A DNA stretch of 64,000 nt from the NCBI GenBank assembly GCA_030248215.1, contig JASANG010000308.1:1-64000 (forward strand), read 5' to 3'. This stretch comes from Enoplolaimus lenunculus (lineage: Eukaryota > Nematoda > Enoplea > Enoplida > Thoracostomopsidae). The translations under genes and the position numbers were made by a program. A model generated the notes under the pieces. That model was not told the DNA's origin, did no database searches, and was given only the letters and a program-made list of their open reading frames with translations. Of this stretch, positions 13,401-28,400 are shown piece by piece. How positions within the stretch are numbered: the stretch's first letter is position 1; every line of letters begins with the position of its first letter.

Positions 13401-16400
13401 ATTATTGTATAAAGATTTTTAGTTGCGTTCCAACATTTTTGCGGAAAATATGTTGACTTCTGTTGCAAATATTGCAACCAGATTGACTAGTTTACATTTA
13501 TTTCTCTAAATATATACTTAAGTATAGACTTGGACTTAGGAAAATGCTTACATAAAGCATTCATGGAAGTTTTTTCAACATTGAGCCTAATCCTAAGGCA
13601 AAGTCTCAGCTTTAAAATGCAGAGGGAAGTGTACAAGAGCAAAAATTAGAGTTTAAATTTCCAAAACGCCGTGTTGATTACATACATGGGCTTGCTGGAG
13701 AGGTACATATTTCTCCCGTTCTCACTGGGTAGTGGGCACGCTCATGCTTTTATTAATTATACTTTGTTATTTTTCAGACTTGTACGGGTACGCCTTGCAA
13801 ATACTGGATCAATGCCAAAAAATATTTTCGTGCAAACAATGACGTCACTTCATTTTTGGCCTATCATCCGTATGATACTTTGATCGAACCGCAAACTGGT
13901 TTAACGAACGCAATCATTAACGAGCCACCGGCTACAGGTACGTTTAATATTGCTTTTTTGTATCAATTTTGTACTTTATTTCAAGATAACAACATTTCTA
14001 TAATAGTCACTAACTTTTGTAATTTTAAGCTGAATCGATTATCCTAAGCCTAAGCCTAGTTTGATGACAACGAGAATTGACGAGTCGAAGGTATTTTGTG
14101 GAGTACAAGTCGTCGGGCGATGAATACAAAAATTTTTTTTGCAGTGGCCCTAAAAGGCGCCTTGCGAAAAAATCGTACCCGCCTACCCCGTTAAAATAGC
14201 TGTTACATAACAAGTAATTAACAGCATTTCAGCCATTTTTATATTGATTTTAATATGCGATTAATCTATGTTCTCGCGACTTTTACTTATTCAATACTGT
14301 TTGAAGCTGATTTAGCAAGTGACAGCAAGAAAAGTTCGATGAAAGACGATATAAATTTTAGATATTTTGTCTGCCGAAAAAATTTTCAGTTTACTTTTGA
14401 GCTACAAATTGCAAAACTAAGTCATCTGTAGGTTTTTGGACCCACCCCGACACGGTTCATGTATATCTATGTCGTAGCCACGGCACCAATGTAGCTATTT
14501 CACCAATATGGCTAGTATCTGCCCCAATTGTCTCAGTAGCTAGCCAACGCCGTAACAGCTCCTGATTGGTTAAGAATAATCAACTAAATGACCACAGTGT
14601 AACGTGATTGATCCATTTTTCTTGTCCACTGCGAGCAATAATTGGTGCCGTTGCTAGATGTATTGGCGATATGGCTAACTTGGTGCGGTGGCTACGGCAT
14701 CTAAAAACATAGTAGTTATTCTGCGCAGACTTTGCAACATCTGCCAATTAAGTTGGTGCCTAACCAGGATACGTAAGAGTATAAAACAAGACTTTTTCCA
14801 GTATTATTGTTTAAAAAAGGTTCATTTTCGTTGCAACTGTCATTTGAACGTTTTTAACAACAACGCAGCAACGCTTTTATACATTTCTTCCTCATAGGCT
14901 TAGGCTTAGGCCCAAGAGGTTTCCAACTCGCACGAATTTCGTGTTCAATTCCCCAACGCTAGTACATCTTTATATATACTTACATTCAGATGTGGATCAA
15001 GGAATTTTTGACAGTGGGCGGGCTGGTAAATGTTATGATATCCAGAAATTATTTGGTGAGGGACCTTGTCATTTTATCACTAAAAATTTTCTGAGGGGGA
15101 AAATTGTAAGATAAGGGACCTTATCATTTTACGTTTGCCACAAAAATATTCTGAGTGAAAAATTGTATTTTTTTGCAAAAACATATTCTACATCGGAAAA
15201 ATTGAATGGTAGTAGGACCTTGCCATTTTATAACAAGAAAATTTTAACAGGTGGCGTACACCTCCTGCCCCCCCGCATCCTCTGGTTCCGCTAATGCTTA
15301 CATTATAATTCATCGGCTGTGCAATTTTTATAGGCCCTTGTCCGATTGGTTGGACTCAAACTGCGTTTGCATGTTATCGTTTTATTCCGCCGGCGATTTT
15401 GAAAGCTTCAGACGCAACGACTTTTTGTCAAAAATTGTATCCGAATTCAACCCTGCCGCTATTTTCAACTCAAGCCCAATACGATGATTTTATTGCTTAC
15501 TGTAATTTAACATCAACTTGTAGTTCTGTCGATACAACACTGGAGGGCGTCTACTCAAACTTCGATGGGAGTTTTAAAGTAACAGATTCAACTAACACCC
15601 AGTGTTTGCTGCCTCCGCTGTCAAATCATGATTTTAGCAACCGGGGGTTAACGGAAAATTGTATTCGAAAATTAGCTGATTCGAATACAATTACGGCGTG
15701 CAGCTGTGACGACAAGCATGCAGTTGTATGCCAAATTGCATTGTTTCCTGTTTGCGATTCAAGTAAATTGTATTAATTTTTGTTGATGGTAAAAATAGTC
15801 GTCAGGTTGAAGTTGGTGATTAGAATTGAAATAGTTTTTTTTCGCACTTCATTCGATGGTTTCTGAAAAACCATGCGACAGAAAACTGCGCTCGGCTAAA
15901 GTCAGCTTTTAACCTGCTTCACTCTAAAACCTAACACTACGATAAAAGTCAATTAAATGATTGTTTAAATAGACTATGCAACTGGTTGTTTAAACTCTTG
16001 TTAGCGTAGGGAACCCTCTTTGAGGTAGGGCTTCCTAAATGGGGCATTGGGGTTCCTGCTCCGGTCTTGTATGCACCCCCTACTTTTATCTGGCTCAGCT
16101 AACAATATCTAAAATCACTTAATTTGTAGTGTTTGGTAGATTGACAAAGTTGTTCGTGTATTCGGTTTTATCGGGATATTTTTGGATAGCCGCATACCGG
16201 AACCGAAGCCGGATATCACTTTTCTTTACGATCCGGATGTTGATTTTTTGCCTGGTTGATTATGCATGTGCGTATAAGGGTGTTTATTTTTTAGGCTTTG
16301 ATTCTACTGCGCTTTCTCCAGTATCTTCTGCAGGTATAAATTTATTCATAATATTCTTTGCAATGTTATTTTTATTATTAGTTACGTACTATTATTATTA

Positions 16401-19400
16401 CAATTATTATTATTACAGTTATTGATGTTATTATTATAATGATAATCATTATTATTAATAATAATACGTATTATTAATGGCCCATGTATAAACATGACCC
16501 GAACGTTTTCCGGCGGGACTGTAATATAGTACGCTTAAGCTTTAGACTATTTTTTGCTTAGGTTTAGGCTTAGGTATAAGCTCATTCTTACGCTTAGGCT
16601 TAGGCTCAGGCTTAGGCTTAGAAATACGCTTATACTACTGTTCTGTCCCTGTTCTATACATTGTCCATTATTATTAATTATTAGTCTTCTATTCCTATTT
16701 TTATTAAATTTAATTCTTCTACGCTCATGGAGGTTTTTAATATACTTAACAGGTTTAACTGGCCTAGCGAATAACACCAGGGGTTGCACTCTATCGGCTG
16801 TTGCAAACGCTTGTAATGCGTCCGTCTACAATAAACTTGCGTCTACCATGTCACAATTTTCATATTCCTGTCAACGTTTGCAAGTCCGAATATAAATTTA
16901 GGCAAGATTTTATGACAAGTTCAAAAGTAATTTAGTGAAACTTCTATAGATGTTGAAGCAATTTCACACCGAAAAGTGTTTTGATATTAATATTGGCGTA
17001 AATTACAGTTTTTACACTTGTATTTAAGTAAAATAATTGTTTGATTTTTTTCAGCTAATCATTTAATTGGTGACGGTATGTGCGTGACGTACTATCCCAC
17101 ACTGAATCATTCGTTATCCGTGGCCTCATGTACTACCTCCAATAAAGGATTATGTAAAAAAGGTAATCGTCCTCACCATGGTTTTATACCCATGATTTCG
17201 TTTCGAAAGTGGATAACCGCGTATATTTAAAGTAGTTTCGAGCGAATGTAGCGAGCGAACAAGAAAATTATTTTGACCTTTGTAGGTTTTTCGACAGCAT
17301 GTAAACGCAGCGAGAGAATTGTCGTGTGTGACTCCGGATGGGTTTAAGCGGAATTGCCCGCGCCATGGGTACGCCGTCCCGTATGGGTTAAAATAGGATA
17401 AAAATCAGATGAATGGATTTTTTTCGGTTTTGATATTTTTAGCTAACAAATAACCGGTTTTTGTGTTCAGACGGAACATCTAAAATTTTGTCGTTCATCG
17501 AATTTTTCTGTCCACCGCTTGCTAAATTCAGCTTATTCAACTGTACTGAATAAAGTAACAGTCGCAAGAAGATATATTAAGTGCATTAAAGTATAAAAAT
17601 AAACATAAAAATCGCTAAAATGCCGTTAATTTTGTAATATATAACGGTTATTTTTGTTCGACAGGTGTGGGCACGGTTTTTTTCGTGGGGGACACCATCG
17701 AGAGGCTAGAAATAATTTCTTGCTGGGCAGGAGGCGTCTAAAAGTTGGTTTTCCAGTATTTCCAGTTCAATTCAATATAATCCCGAATGCCAAGAGGCGG
17801 TAATGAGGAAGCAAGACACTACGGGTAGCGGAAGGGGCACGAGAGCTGAAGAAAGCAGAAACATTATTATAAAATCCATTACCTTCAAAAAAACTACATT
17901 ATTTACTGAATTTGTTCAAGTTTGAGTTACAATAAACTCAATCACGTATACTAATTCAGTTTAAAAATTAAAGTAGTTAAAGTCACGCATATAAGAATCG
18001 CTGAAAATGCAATTTTACTCGGGCAAACGAACGCGGCGTTATTTTCGCGTAGCTTTGCGGGAAATGGGGCAGCTTTCATAAACAATTCACGAGGCTGGGC
18101 GGCGTCTGCTGGTCTTAGGTCGTCCTTTTAATATCTCTTGGATGGGTGCTAACGACTATTAAACGTACATCAAATGAACACAGTAGGGTATTAGAACATT
18201 TTTAACGAATACAGCGTTAACCGTGCTAGAAATAAATTAATCTATATATACAGGATTTTATGGGTGCCAAATCCGAGAGAGAGGTGGGGGGATCACTGAC
18301 GTCCCACTTTTTGACCCCCGTACTTTTTAAAGACAATTAACATGCCGGGCTTATTAGTACCCAAAACGTCTGACAGACTCATTGTTCATTATAAATTGGA
18401 TTAATACTAAAAAGTTACCTGGCAAATTTATGGTCAAGGTGAAGTCAAAATATAGCAAAATGTAGACACTGTTTTCGCACATTTTACCTTTCGCTTTTAA
18501 GTTTTCATAATCTGTAATACTTTTGTATCGTTCGTTTTGCCAAATTGTGCTTTGATCAGCCATCGCTTCTTGGAGAGTATGAACATGTCTAAATTACTGA
18601 ATTGACCACCTGACTTTTGAGAACAGATTGGCGCCCATGCAGGGGTTCAATTTACAGTGCAGTAAATATTACAAGTACAAACGTTGTTTACTTTTGTTTC
18701 AGAAATGCCGTGTGTTTCTGTACTTTGTCACCAAATTCAACTTCATGCCGATGCTGAATTCGGCCAGTTCAGGTATTCATCCGAAGGGCAGAGTTCATTC
18801 AAGCCTGGCACGTCCGCCGTTTGCCCGGAAGGATTCCGATGGCCCATATGGTTCAACGAATCTTTGCCAATTGTTTGTAACGAAACTGGAATGTGGGATA
18901 ATTATGTTAATGTGAGCGATATTTGCACTCCGATTACACGTATGTTTTTTTTAATTATTTTTGTTTTATTTGATTTTACTCTTATTTATTATAGTTATTA
19001 ATATGTTTTTATATATTTCTTTCATTAATTCAGTCTTTTTCTAGCATTTGTTTAATGACTAACAGACAGGAGTATACAGTGGTGCGTACGAGGTTTAAAA
19101 TATGCCGTTATACTCGTACTATTTTATCAAAAAGAAAACATTACGGATTCAACGATGTTTGGGACGTTGGGACTTTTCTATTATAAAAGTTTGTTTTCTT
19201 CGAAAAACGGTAAAATTTCAAAACAAAAAATATCCTCCGCCTCCGGAACAACCTTGATTCGTCACTGCGTTGCGTGCTTTTATAGCTTGCCCTGAAGGAT
19301 GGAAAATGATGTGGCAGTCATGTTACAAGCTGTTTCCGCAACCGAATTCCATTCAAATCAACACCGGAGACGCTTGGTGTCGGCAACAAAACGAATCAGC

Positions 19401-22400
19401 TCAACTTCCGGTTTTCCGAAATCAGTCGGATTATGATGAATTTGTCACGTTTATTAATGATAATTTAATCACTGACCTGGTTGCAATAGGTAATATGCTG
19501 TTGCAGAACCATCGCTTGTTCAACATGTTTATTGGCAAAAAGATATCGCAAGGGGCACGAAAAGTTGACTTCGCAAAGCTAAATCTTTTCTAAGACAGCC
19601 TGGGTAATCTGTTTGGGGGCTGAGCTTAACCAGCCTCAACCCGTTACCTACGAACCAATGAGAGTGACGCTGTATACGACGGCTTATGATTTTAAACGGG
19701 ATGTAGAAATAATACCAAGTATCACTTTTACAAAATGGTTTTTAAGCAAGTGAACTTGAATATTTCAAATACAAACATGAATATATCAAAACAAATCATA
19801 CGTGGAAAATCGTTTTGAATACGTGTGTCCATGTAGAAACTACTGAAAATTTGGGTAAATATTATTGAAAGTAGTGAACTGAAATTAAATTTTATTCCAA
19901 AAAAATTTTTTGCAGGAGGAACGGACGTTGAAACCGAAGGCACATTTACAGTATCGAGTCCGAATGGGTTAAGCTGTGAAGCGCCGTTCATCGCGTTTGA
20001 CCAATCTACTGAACCGTCCGGTGGAACGAATGAGAATTGTTTAGTCAAATGGATGAATACACTCCTAATCCATGATATTTCTTGCTCTTATGGATACAGC
20101 AATGTTGTTTGTCAAATTCCATTATACGACGTTTGTGGTACGCTTCCTTTTCATTGTCGATCCACTGGGCCTGCCGTGATGAATAATTTAGGCCAATCTA
20201 TAGAACAGGGCCGTAACATTAGTATAAACGTATTCCTTAGCCTAAGCCTAAACTTAAAGTCTATAAGCCTAAGCAAAAAAAATTAGTCTAAAGCTTAAGC
20301 TTACTCTCTTATGTCCTGACGTTTATTTACTTATTTATTTATTTATTTATATTACTTATTTATTTATGTTTTATTGATAATTTTAGAGCCACGTCGCTGT
20401 GATATTCCGGAAATTCCGGCTGAATCCAAAATGGAATTAGTAAACAATTCGTTGGTTGTGAACACAAGTGTTCCTGTGAATTTTACGCTGGAAGTTCAAT
20501 GCGTTACTGGATATGAATTTGTTGACTCAGTTCAAAATCCAAACGCAAGTCGAACATTAATTTGCAACGAAACTGGACAGTTTCAACCAACTGGACAGCT
20601 CAGTTGCCAAAGTTAGTTTCCAATGGTTAGATTTGAAGCTGTATTCAGTTGGATGGTTGAATCATGTGCTTACTGATCGATACTGACACCTTTAGAGCTA
20701 CAACGTCCGGGACAGCGGAGTATCTTGTATAAACTGTCCAGCGCGTTGAAGCCAAAAATAGTTATTTACGCAAAGAAATGAATGCCAAATATTTCAAATT
20801 TGATTTCAGAAATCGTCCAATGCCAAATTCCGGAAATTCCGGCTGAATACAACGCAGAGTTTGTCAACAGTTCACTGGTTGTAAACACAAGTGTTCCTGT
20901 GAACTTTACGTTTGCTGTACAATGCATTGATGGATACGCTTTTAATGATTTGGCACAAAATGCAAACACCAGTCGACTTGTAATTTGCAACGAAACTGGA
21001 CATTTTGTACCAACTGAAAATTCTACTTGCCAAGGTTGGTTTTCGAAACTTTTTTCGTTATACGTTTCGTGTTTTGTATACCCTGCCCATGTTACTTTTA
21101 CGGCCGTCTCATTTTCAGTGAAACTGTAAAAGAAGAGGCGCTAGATTTGAGACTATATTTTTAACTTAGGTTAAAGAATACACATATTCAAACACTTAGG
21201 TTTAGGTTTAGGAATATGCTTAATCTACAGTTACGGCGCTAATAGTAACATTGGCCGTATGACCCGTCTGTGTGTGTGTGTGGAAATTTTGCATAAACTA
21301 TTTTCAACTATGGTTTTGAAAATCAAAGCACAATGGAATTATGCAAATATGTTTGGCTGGAATATCCGCCATATTTTTGACGCATCCGGTCGGCTTGGTC
21401 ATTGTGCTTATAATATTAAGCACAAACTAAAACTACAGGACCGTATAAGAGTTGATATAGCGATTTGTTTTGACGTATATGTCGCAGCCCAAACTGTTAT
21501 TAAGCTCAAACCACGATTGTGGCTGTGCATTGCGGTGCTTTCTCTAATCCGTAACGCAGCATTGAAGAGCCGAGTTCACAATCGTGAATATTTATTTGCT
21601 TGGGTTCGGTTTTAACGCTGTAATTTGTTATTAATGTCCCACTTTTTCATTTCGTAAATCGGAATATATTATAGCAAGCCAAATATACGCAACCAGTGGC
21701 GGATCCAGGATCTCAAAATGGGGGGGGGGCAAAATTTCACAGGTAATAAACTTATTTTTGACCCATACTGTAGTGACCCAAATAAGAGGGGGTCCCCATT
21801 TTGAGTCCCAATTAATAGGAGTCCGTATCCCTAATAAGAATCCGTAAGCAGGTTAGAGTCCTTAAACCCTTGTTTAGAATCCATAAATGTCTATTATCCC
21901 TAATTGTAGCGCATAAATGACTCCAGGGCCAAGAAACTTTAAAGCGTGCTTATACTATTGTGTATAAAACAGAGAAATAAACAGCGTAGAACAGCTATTG
22001 ACACTATATAATTTTTGTCGAGATGCTGTTGGGGGGCCACGGCCGGGGTGGCCCCCCGTGGATCCGCCATTGTACGCAACACTTTATATAATTAACAGAT
22101 CATACTGGATGATTAAGCGTTATATAGTACTTTGAGCATACACCGTTCTCACATGGATTAATTGACGGCTTGGGCTACGATATTTATGTGTTACATTTAG
22201 TTTAATATGTTAATCTTCAAATCTACTAACAGGTTTGGTTGTTGTTGTTGTTGAATTCAACTTTAATTACAACAATACACCAAGTTTTAACGTAAAAAAC
22301 ATTAGGTTACACAAAGCGTATTAAACCTGGACGAATGTTGGCCGAACCCTACAAAATTTTCGACGTTGCTTGTAAATCATCGAAAACCCTTGTATGTCCA

Positions 22401-25400
22401 TGCTGGAAAATGTTTATCTTTCCTAGCAAGGTGAGCTGGCAACAGGCCTGAATGTTACACAATTCATATATGAGCATTTATTTGTCAGAAATTATCGAAT
22501 GTCGAATTCCTGATATTCCACCCAAATACAATACGGAATTTGTGAATAGTTCGCTGGTTGTGAACACAAGTGTTCCGGTGAATTTCACGTTTGCCGTTCA
22601 ATGCATCACCGGATACAGGTTTGCAGATTTTGAACAGAATTCGAACTCAAGCCGAAATGTAATTTGCAACGAAACTGGGCATTTTGAACCAACTCAACAA
22701 TTCCGTTGCCAAGGTTGGTTTGCATTGGTCGTTTCTGTTATTGTTTACTTGCAATTGTATCTACTGCTCATGTTCCTTTTATGACTGTCCCGTTTTCTGG
22801 TTGCACTGCACAAGGGCGGGCCTGTTACGAAAGGGGGGCCAGAGGGGCGTTCAGCCCCTCCCTGGACGAATTTTAACCCCCCCCCCAGAGAGAATTTTGA
22901 ACTTTGACAGCAAGTCATCAAAAACACTTGTATGCCCCTCCTAAAAATGTTTAGCCCCCTAGCAAGGTGAGCCGGCTATGGACCTACAAAATGGTAGGCT
23001 TTGATGTTAGACTTGAGTTTTTGCTTATACTTAGGCTTCGTTTGATACTTTTTTCAACGCTTGGGCATGGTTAAGAGATCGTAACATCGGTTGAGCTACA
23101 TAATTATATCTTTATTTAGAGCCCTGATTCGAGCAGCTTACTCAAATTTTGACCACTTTCCACTTATGTACAGTGAAAATTGGTATTTAGTTTACTCCGA
23201 GCTAATAACCATCGGATTACTCAAAAATTTGAATTGGGGAATGACCGTAAGCGAAAACGCAAATTATTTGCGGGGTTTCTCAAATACAGGCGCTAGTATT
23301 TACTTAAAAGGTATGCGTTTAGGAACTCTAAGTATGTTAAGTAATATGATTGGAACATACATAAGTTTGAAGTTATATTTAAGTAGAGTTTCAGAAACCC
23401 AACCAATGACTCTAATAGAATTTTTAGATCGCTAACGATTATTGAATAAGGCAGTGTCAGTAACTTGCAAACAAGAGTTTGCATTGGGGGCTCTGCTCAC
23501 CTTGACTCCCTGTACTTTAGTGATCTCAATAAGAGGGAGTCTGAGTGTTATTTTGACCCTCTGTTATTCGGTTACAGGCTGTTATTTATTTTTAATTCAC
23601 CCAATATAAGCTGAACTTAACTCTTTTCTTTTTTATATTCTTTCATTCGGACAAAACTGACTTGCTCCGAACTATTTTTGTTGTTTTCTATTTGCGTTAA
23701 TATTTTTCTCGTTTTAACAAAATTTATGCGGGTTGTCTGAGCGTCGGTTATATTTTTGAGCAGTCTAGGCCCTTGTTCTCTTTCGGTTACGTTTATGGAC
23801 TCTAATTAGGACTTGTGGACTCTGTTTACCAGTCTTAAAATTGCGCTATACTCGCCGCGCGCCAACGTTTTTGCATCGGACTGTAATAGAGTAAACTTAC
23901 GTTTGAAATTGATTTTACTTTAGAGTTAGGCTTATGCTTAGTTATAGGCTTATTTGTACGCTAGTGTTCCGGCTTTGGCATAGACTTAGAGATATATTTA
24001 TACTAATGTTACGCCCTTGATCTATACTTTATCCATCACAGTGATGACTGTCTTGCTTTTAGCGATTCCATCGTGTCCTGCACCGATTTTGGGTCCAAAT
24101 CTGCAGTTTTTGAACGCCAGCATACCCCTTATCCAGTATAACCAAAGTGACGTCATTGAACTTCAATGTGACGAATACTATCATCTCAATGGATCGAATA
24201 ATTTGACCTGCGGCATTAACGGAACATGGGAACCTGTTTTGCCTATTTGTGAACGTAATTCATGAGCGCATCCTGCGATGGATGATGAGATGTATTCCCT
24301 ACGAACACTGTTATATTAAATATTTTGCAGTTCAAATAGTTCATCTGAAGCTTATAATGTGTTTCCTAGACAAATAACTGATAAAATATGCTGGTGATAC
24401 GAGACGAGTTCAGTAAGAAAATTTTGGCAAACTTAAAAAATATGGAAAAATTATATAAACGGGGTTTAAAAAATTACGGCATTTCAAAACACAAACATCT
24501 GTTCTGCGTTACTGTAAAATTCTAGATCCGCCACTGTGTACCTAAGTATTTAGCTCTATGTGAAATCTAAAACCCAGATGTTCTTGAGGGATCATCCAGG
24601 GAGTATATTGAACGATATATCATCCACTGCAAATGTCGGAAAAATTTTATATCAAAAGTTATACTCCGTTCGCATAAATAATAACAATATAGGCAAAAAT
24701 ATAGCGTGGCTAGGGTCTGTAAATATGAGATGCCCACAAATAAACTATTGAACGAAAGTAGGCAAATCCGTAAATAAAAAAGTGATCAAAGTTCTGTAAA
24801 TTTTCTCAAGTTATCTGAAATCTAATTTTAAGCTATGACTCAAACCAGTAGTCTCTCGGAAGGCAGACATTTCACCGTTACCACTCAACTAAAGAAGGTA
24901 GACACTCGAACCCGAAGGGGCTGTCTCATGTTCTGTGAACAGTTTGTACTGCGCATACGTGTAACAATTGTTAAACCGTAATTTAAAGTTAAATCTTTTA
25001 TTTTGTTTTTTTAGCATTCGCTGTTTGTTCAAATTTGACAGTTGCCGCACCGTTGTTTGTCGTCAATGGATCAAATGACGCCGATGTTTACGAGGGAACC
25101 GTATTCGAGTTGGATTGCGAAGAAGGATATGAGCTACTTGATATTTATAGATTTATCAAATGTGACGCCAATGGTCAGTATGACCCTGTAGAATTGCCAC
25201 AATGCAATAGTAAGTTTAACATCTGGTGTATATTTTGTTGTATTTCGATGAAGCAGAGCGTAACCGGATATTCGTTTCGGCAAAAATCGGAATCCGTTTT
25301 CGGCTTAGATTTCAATTAGTTATAAATCACGTATCAATCTCGTAATCCGTATCTGTTCTTTGTTACTAACCATTTTCACCCTGTTTTAAAGTTTTGCGAT

Positions 25401-28400
25401 TTTGTACACTAAGAGCATTTAATGCTTGTTCAACTCAGAAGCATAAAATTTCTTAATTTTGATAGGTTAAACCCAATATATTTTAGAGCTATTTTACCTA
25501 AGAAAATCGAATTGTGAGCTTTATTAGATGAATAATTTGCAATGCAACGGTTGCATTTATATGCCATTTTTTTTCAATGCACACCTTGGCGTTTTATGGT
25601 ATTTTTGATCCGTATTCTTAAATGTATGTAGCATCTGTCATCAGTTGGTGAAATCTCATTTGACAATACTGTCACTAATTTTACAGAGACATGTCCTGAA
25701 TTTTGGGTAAACAACGGAGCCGTTACGTACTCCGGAACCATGTTATACAACGATACTGCGTATGTTACATGTAACAGCGAATATTATCTACATGGCCAAC
25801 CTACTCGTGTTTGCGGAATCAACGGAACGTATATTAATGATCCGCCGGAATGCTTGCGTAAGAATTGTTTTAAATAACATTACAAATGTATTTCCACCAA
25901 CGTTTAACGTTACAGTTGCAACCTTTAAAACGAAGGAAGCCGGAATTTAACAAAACCAAAGCCCGGTTTAGGACCTGGAAATTTTCGCAGTCAATACCCG
26001 AACCCGGAATTTCTCAAAGTCAAAGTGCGGACGCAGATCCGGAAGTTTTCGTAGAATAATTCTCAACTTGGTCGTTAAATTTATTACATGACAAAAATAA
26101 AAGGAATACACGTTAAAATATAGAGTTTGACCGTTATATATAACTTCTAGCAGCAGAGCCAAACTTACGGTGTCTCAGGGCCGCTAAATTGTAATCGCGG
26201 GGCAAGGATACGTAGCTACGGATTGAATGATTGAGCAAAATATTTACTGAACATAAGTTCACAAACGACGAATTCATAAGTTTTTGACGTGAAAGTTTTT
26301 CGCCGCTTCTATCGAGTTTCCCCCTGCCTTTAATGGAAGAGTTGGACGCCAAAGACCTTCTTCTTAGCAGTTACGCCTATGCTATGGAGCTCAGTAGCGG
26401 ATTCAGGATATCTCGGTGGGGATCCGAGGTTGTTCGATCACTGTGCCCCCCACCGGCGTCATGCTTCCGAAAATGACAATTTCATTGGGAGTGGCGAACG
26501 GTTGGTCGCTTCGGAATGCTTTTACGGCTAAACCCAGCGACTTATTTAAAATTTTTCACAAGCCACTTAGAGAAATAATAAAAGAACTAGAGCTCGTGAA
26601 CGAGAATCCAGACGCAATTGTGGCGGCGTGCTCACTACGTGACACCGCTTGGAGTGGTAGAGAGCATTACTGGACACGCCTGATATCTTACATAGATGTG
26701 TATATAAAATATATTGAAACATGTATATTTACGTGTAATATATAACTGTAGGTCGGCCTATATAATTTTTCATTGAACTAGATCAAGTTTAGTAAAATAG
26801 TGCTAAACTTTCTGCTCGCTTCGCCCACGAATTTTTCAAAATTCAACATTTGTTTTGATTCCTAAGATCTCTCCAAATTAAGTATTCCAGCTACGCGCCT
26901 GCATTAGACTAAGCTGTATATATGGCGTCTTGTTACATTTTACTTCAGCGTGTCCACCTGGATGGCAAGCGACGCCATCAGCTTGCTACCAGATCGGTAC
27001 TTCAGGCGCCACAGACCCGGTCGCAGACTGTAAATCGTTGGATCCGCGAGCCCAACTTTCTATTTTCCCATCCTCCGCGGAATATAGAGACTTTACTTCG
27101 ATAATTAAAAACGTCTCGAACTCTCTGTGGGGCCTAACATCAGCAAGTTTTGTACGCGTCGCCGGATCCAACGCTCAAATTGAGCTGTTTTGGCTGATTG
27201 AAGATTCAGCCGGGACTGAATGTGAAGCACCTTACTTAGACTGGGTTTCTGGATATCCGATTGCTTCCGGCAGCGCTGGCGATACAAAACAATGTATTGC
27301 GTACCTGATATCGCTCGATGGAATGGTCAATGTTAAATGTCCCGGCGGAACCGGACCAGCAACTGTTGTTCATGTTTGCCAGATTCCGTTGTTTGATCAT
27401 TCTTGTGGTTAGTTACACGAGCTCCTTTTGTTACCCCTTGCATGACATTATAACCAGTACCATTGAAACAGTTTTTGTTAGGAAGCAAGGCGACAGACCC
27501 ATAACTTCTTTACGGTTGACAATAATTTTGTCAGCAGTGCCACAAAAGTTTCAACGTGCTGGTAAAACCAAGATCGGATAAAGACTCCTTGGAGTAGTGC
27601 ATCTAACTTTAGATTTGTGTTGTGTAAAATGTATCAGCGCGCATTGTATTATGGCTGTCACATTTTCAAGACAGGTAACTTCCTTTCAAACACAGAGTGA
27701 ACTTAGCTTTGAAGAATACCTCGGGAGCAAATTCAGCAGCGTTCATGGTTACTGTATTGTAGGATACAACATTAAAAATTAGTGCAGTGTACCCCCATAA
27801 AACGAGGGGTCGGTTAAAACGGAATGAGCGCTTGGGAGTAGTTTTCTACATTGAATGCACCCAGTTGTATACTCTTGTCAAAAAGTATTCATCCACTCTT
27901 CAAACGAAATCATTTCGAAAATAACTTCCGTTAACATCTGAGCAATTTCTATTATATTTCAATGCTATAAAAGTTTGTCGAATATGTTTAAGAAAGAGGC
28001 TGGTATAACAAACATTCCATACTTTATCCTAAATTTCAGCTAAATTTAGCTGAACAAGTTTTTAGAAATTCCTTGTACTCTGACTAACGTTACGCTCGAT
28101 AATGGATCGTACTCAAAAGCGACATATTTTGTTACAATCGGCATTGAGACTGCACTTTTGTCATCGCTAACTGCAAACTGCAATAGCAATTATGCAATCT
28201 CTCCATCGTATGCCGACAAGGTTGATTATGCGTGCGCAATTGAAACTTCAAACCTGCCTAACAACCCGTTAGAATGTAGCGGTATGTGGCTAACAACGTA
28301 ACAAAAGGATGTTGAATCGTTGAAGTTTAGAAAATGTTTTTATAAATACAACGTTATACTCTCTCGAAATGAAATTCTGGCTACGATGCTGTTCAAACCG

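Noticed and set aside
16547-16895. Open frames rich in Leu/Ser/Arg (SLSLSLSL, RLRLRLRL)
   Set aside because: They translate the CTTAGG repeats of a MITE on either strand.
21259-21615. 118-codon open frame
   Set aside because: Intronic, starting in a TGTG microsatellite; no domain and no splice context.
26416-26745. 109-codon open frame
   Set aside because: It begins at a decayed GTAGCGGATTCAGG repeat end, matches no domain I recognise and does not fit the exon phase pattern.
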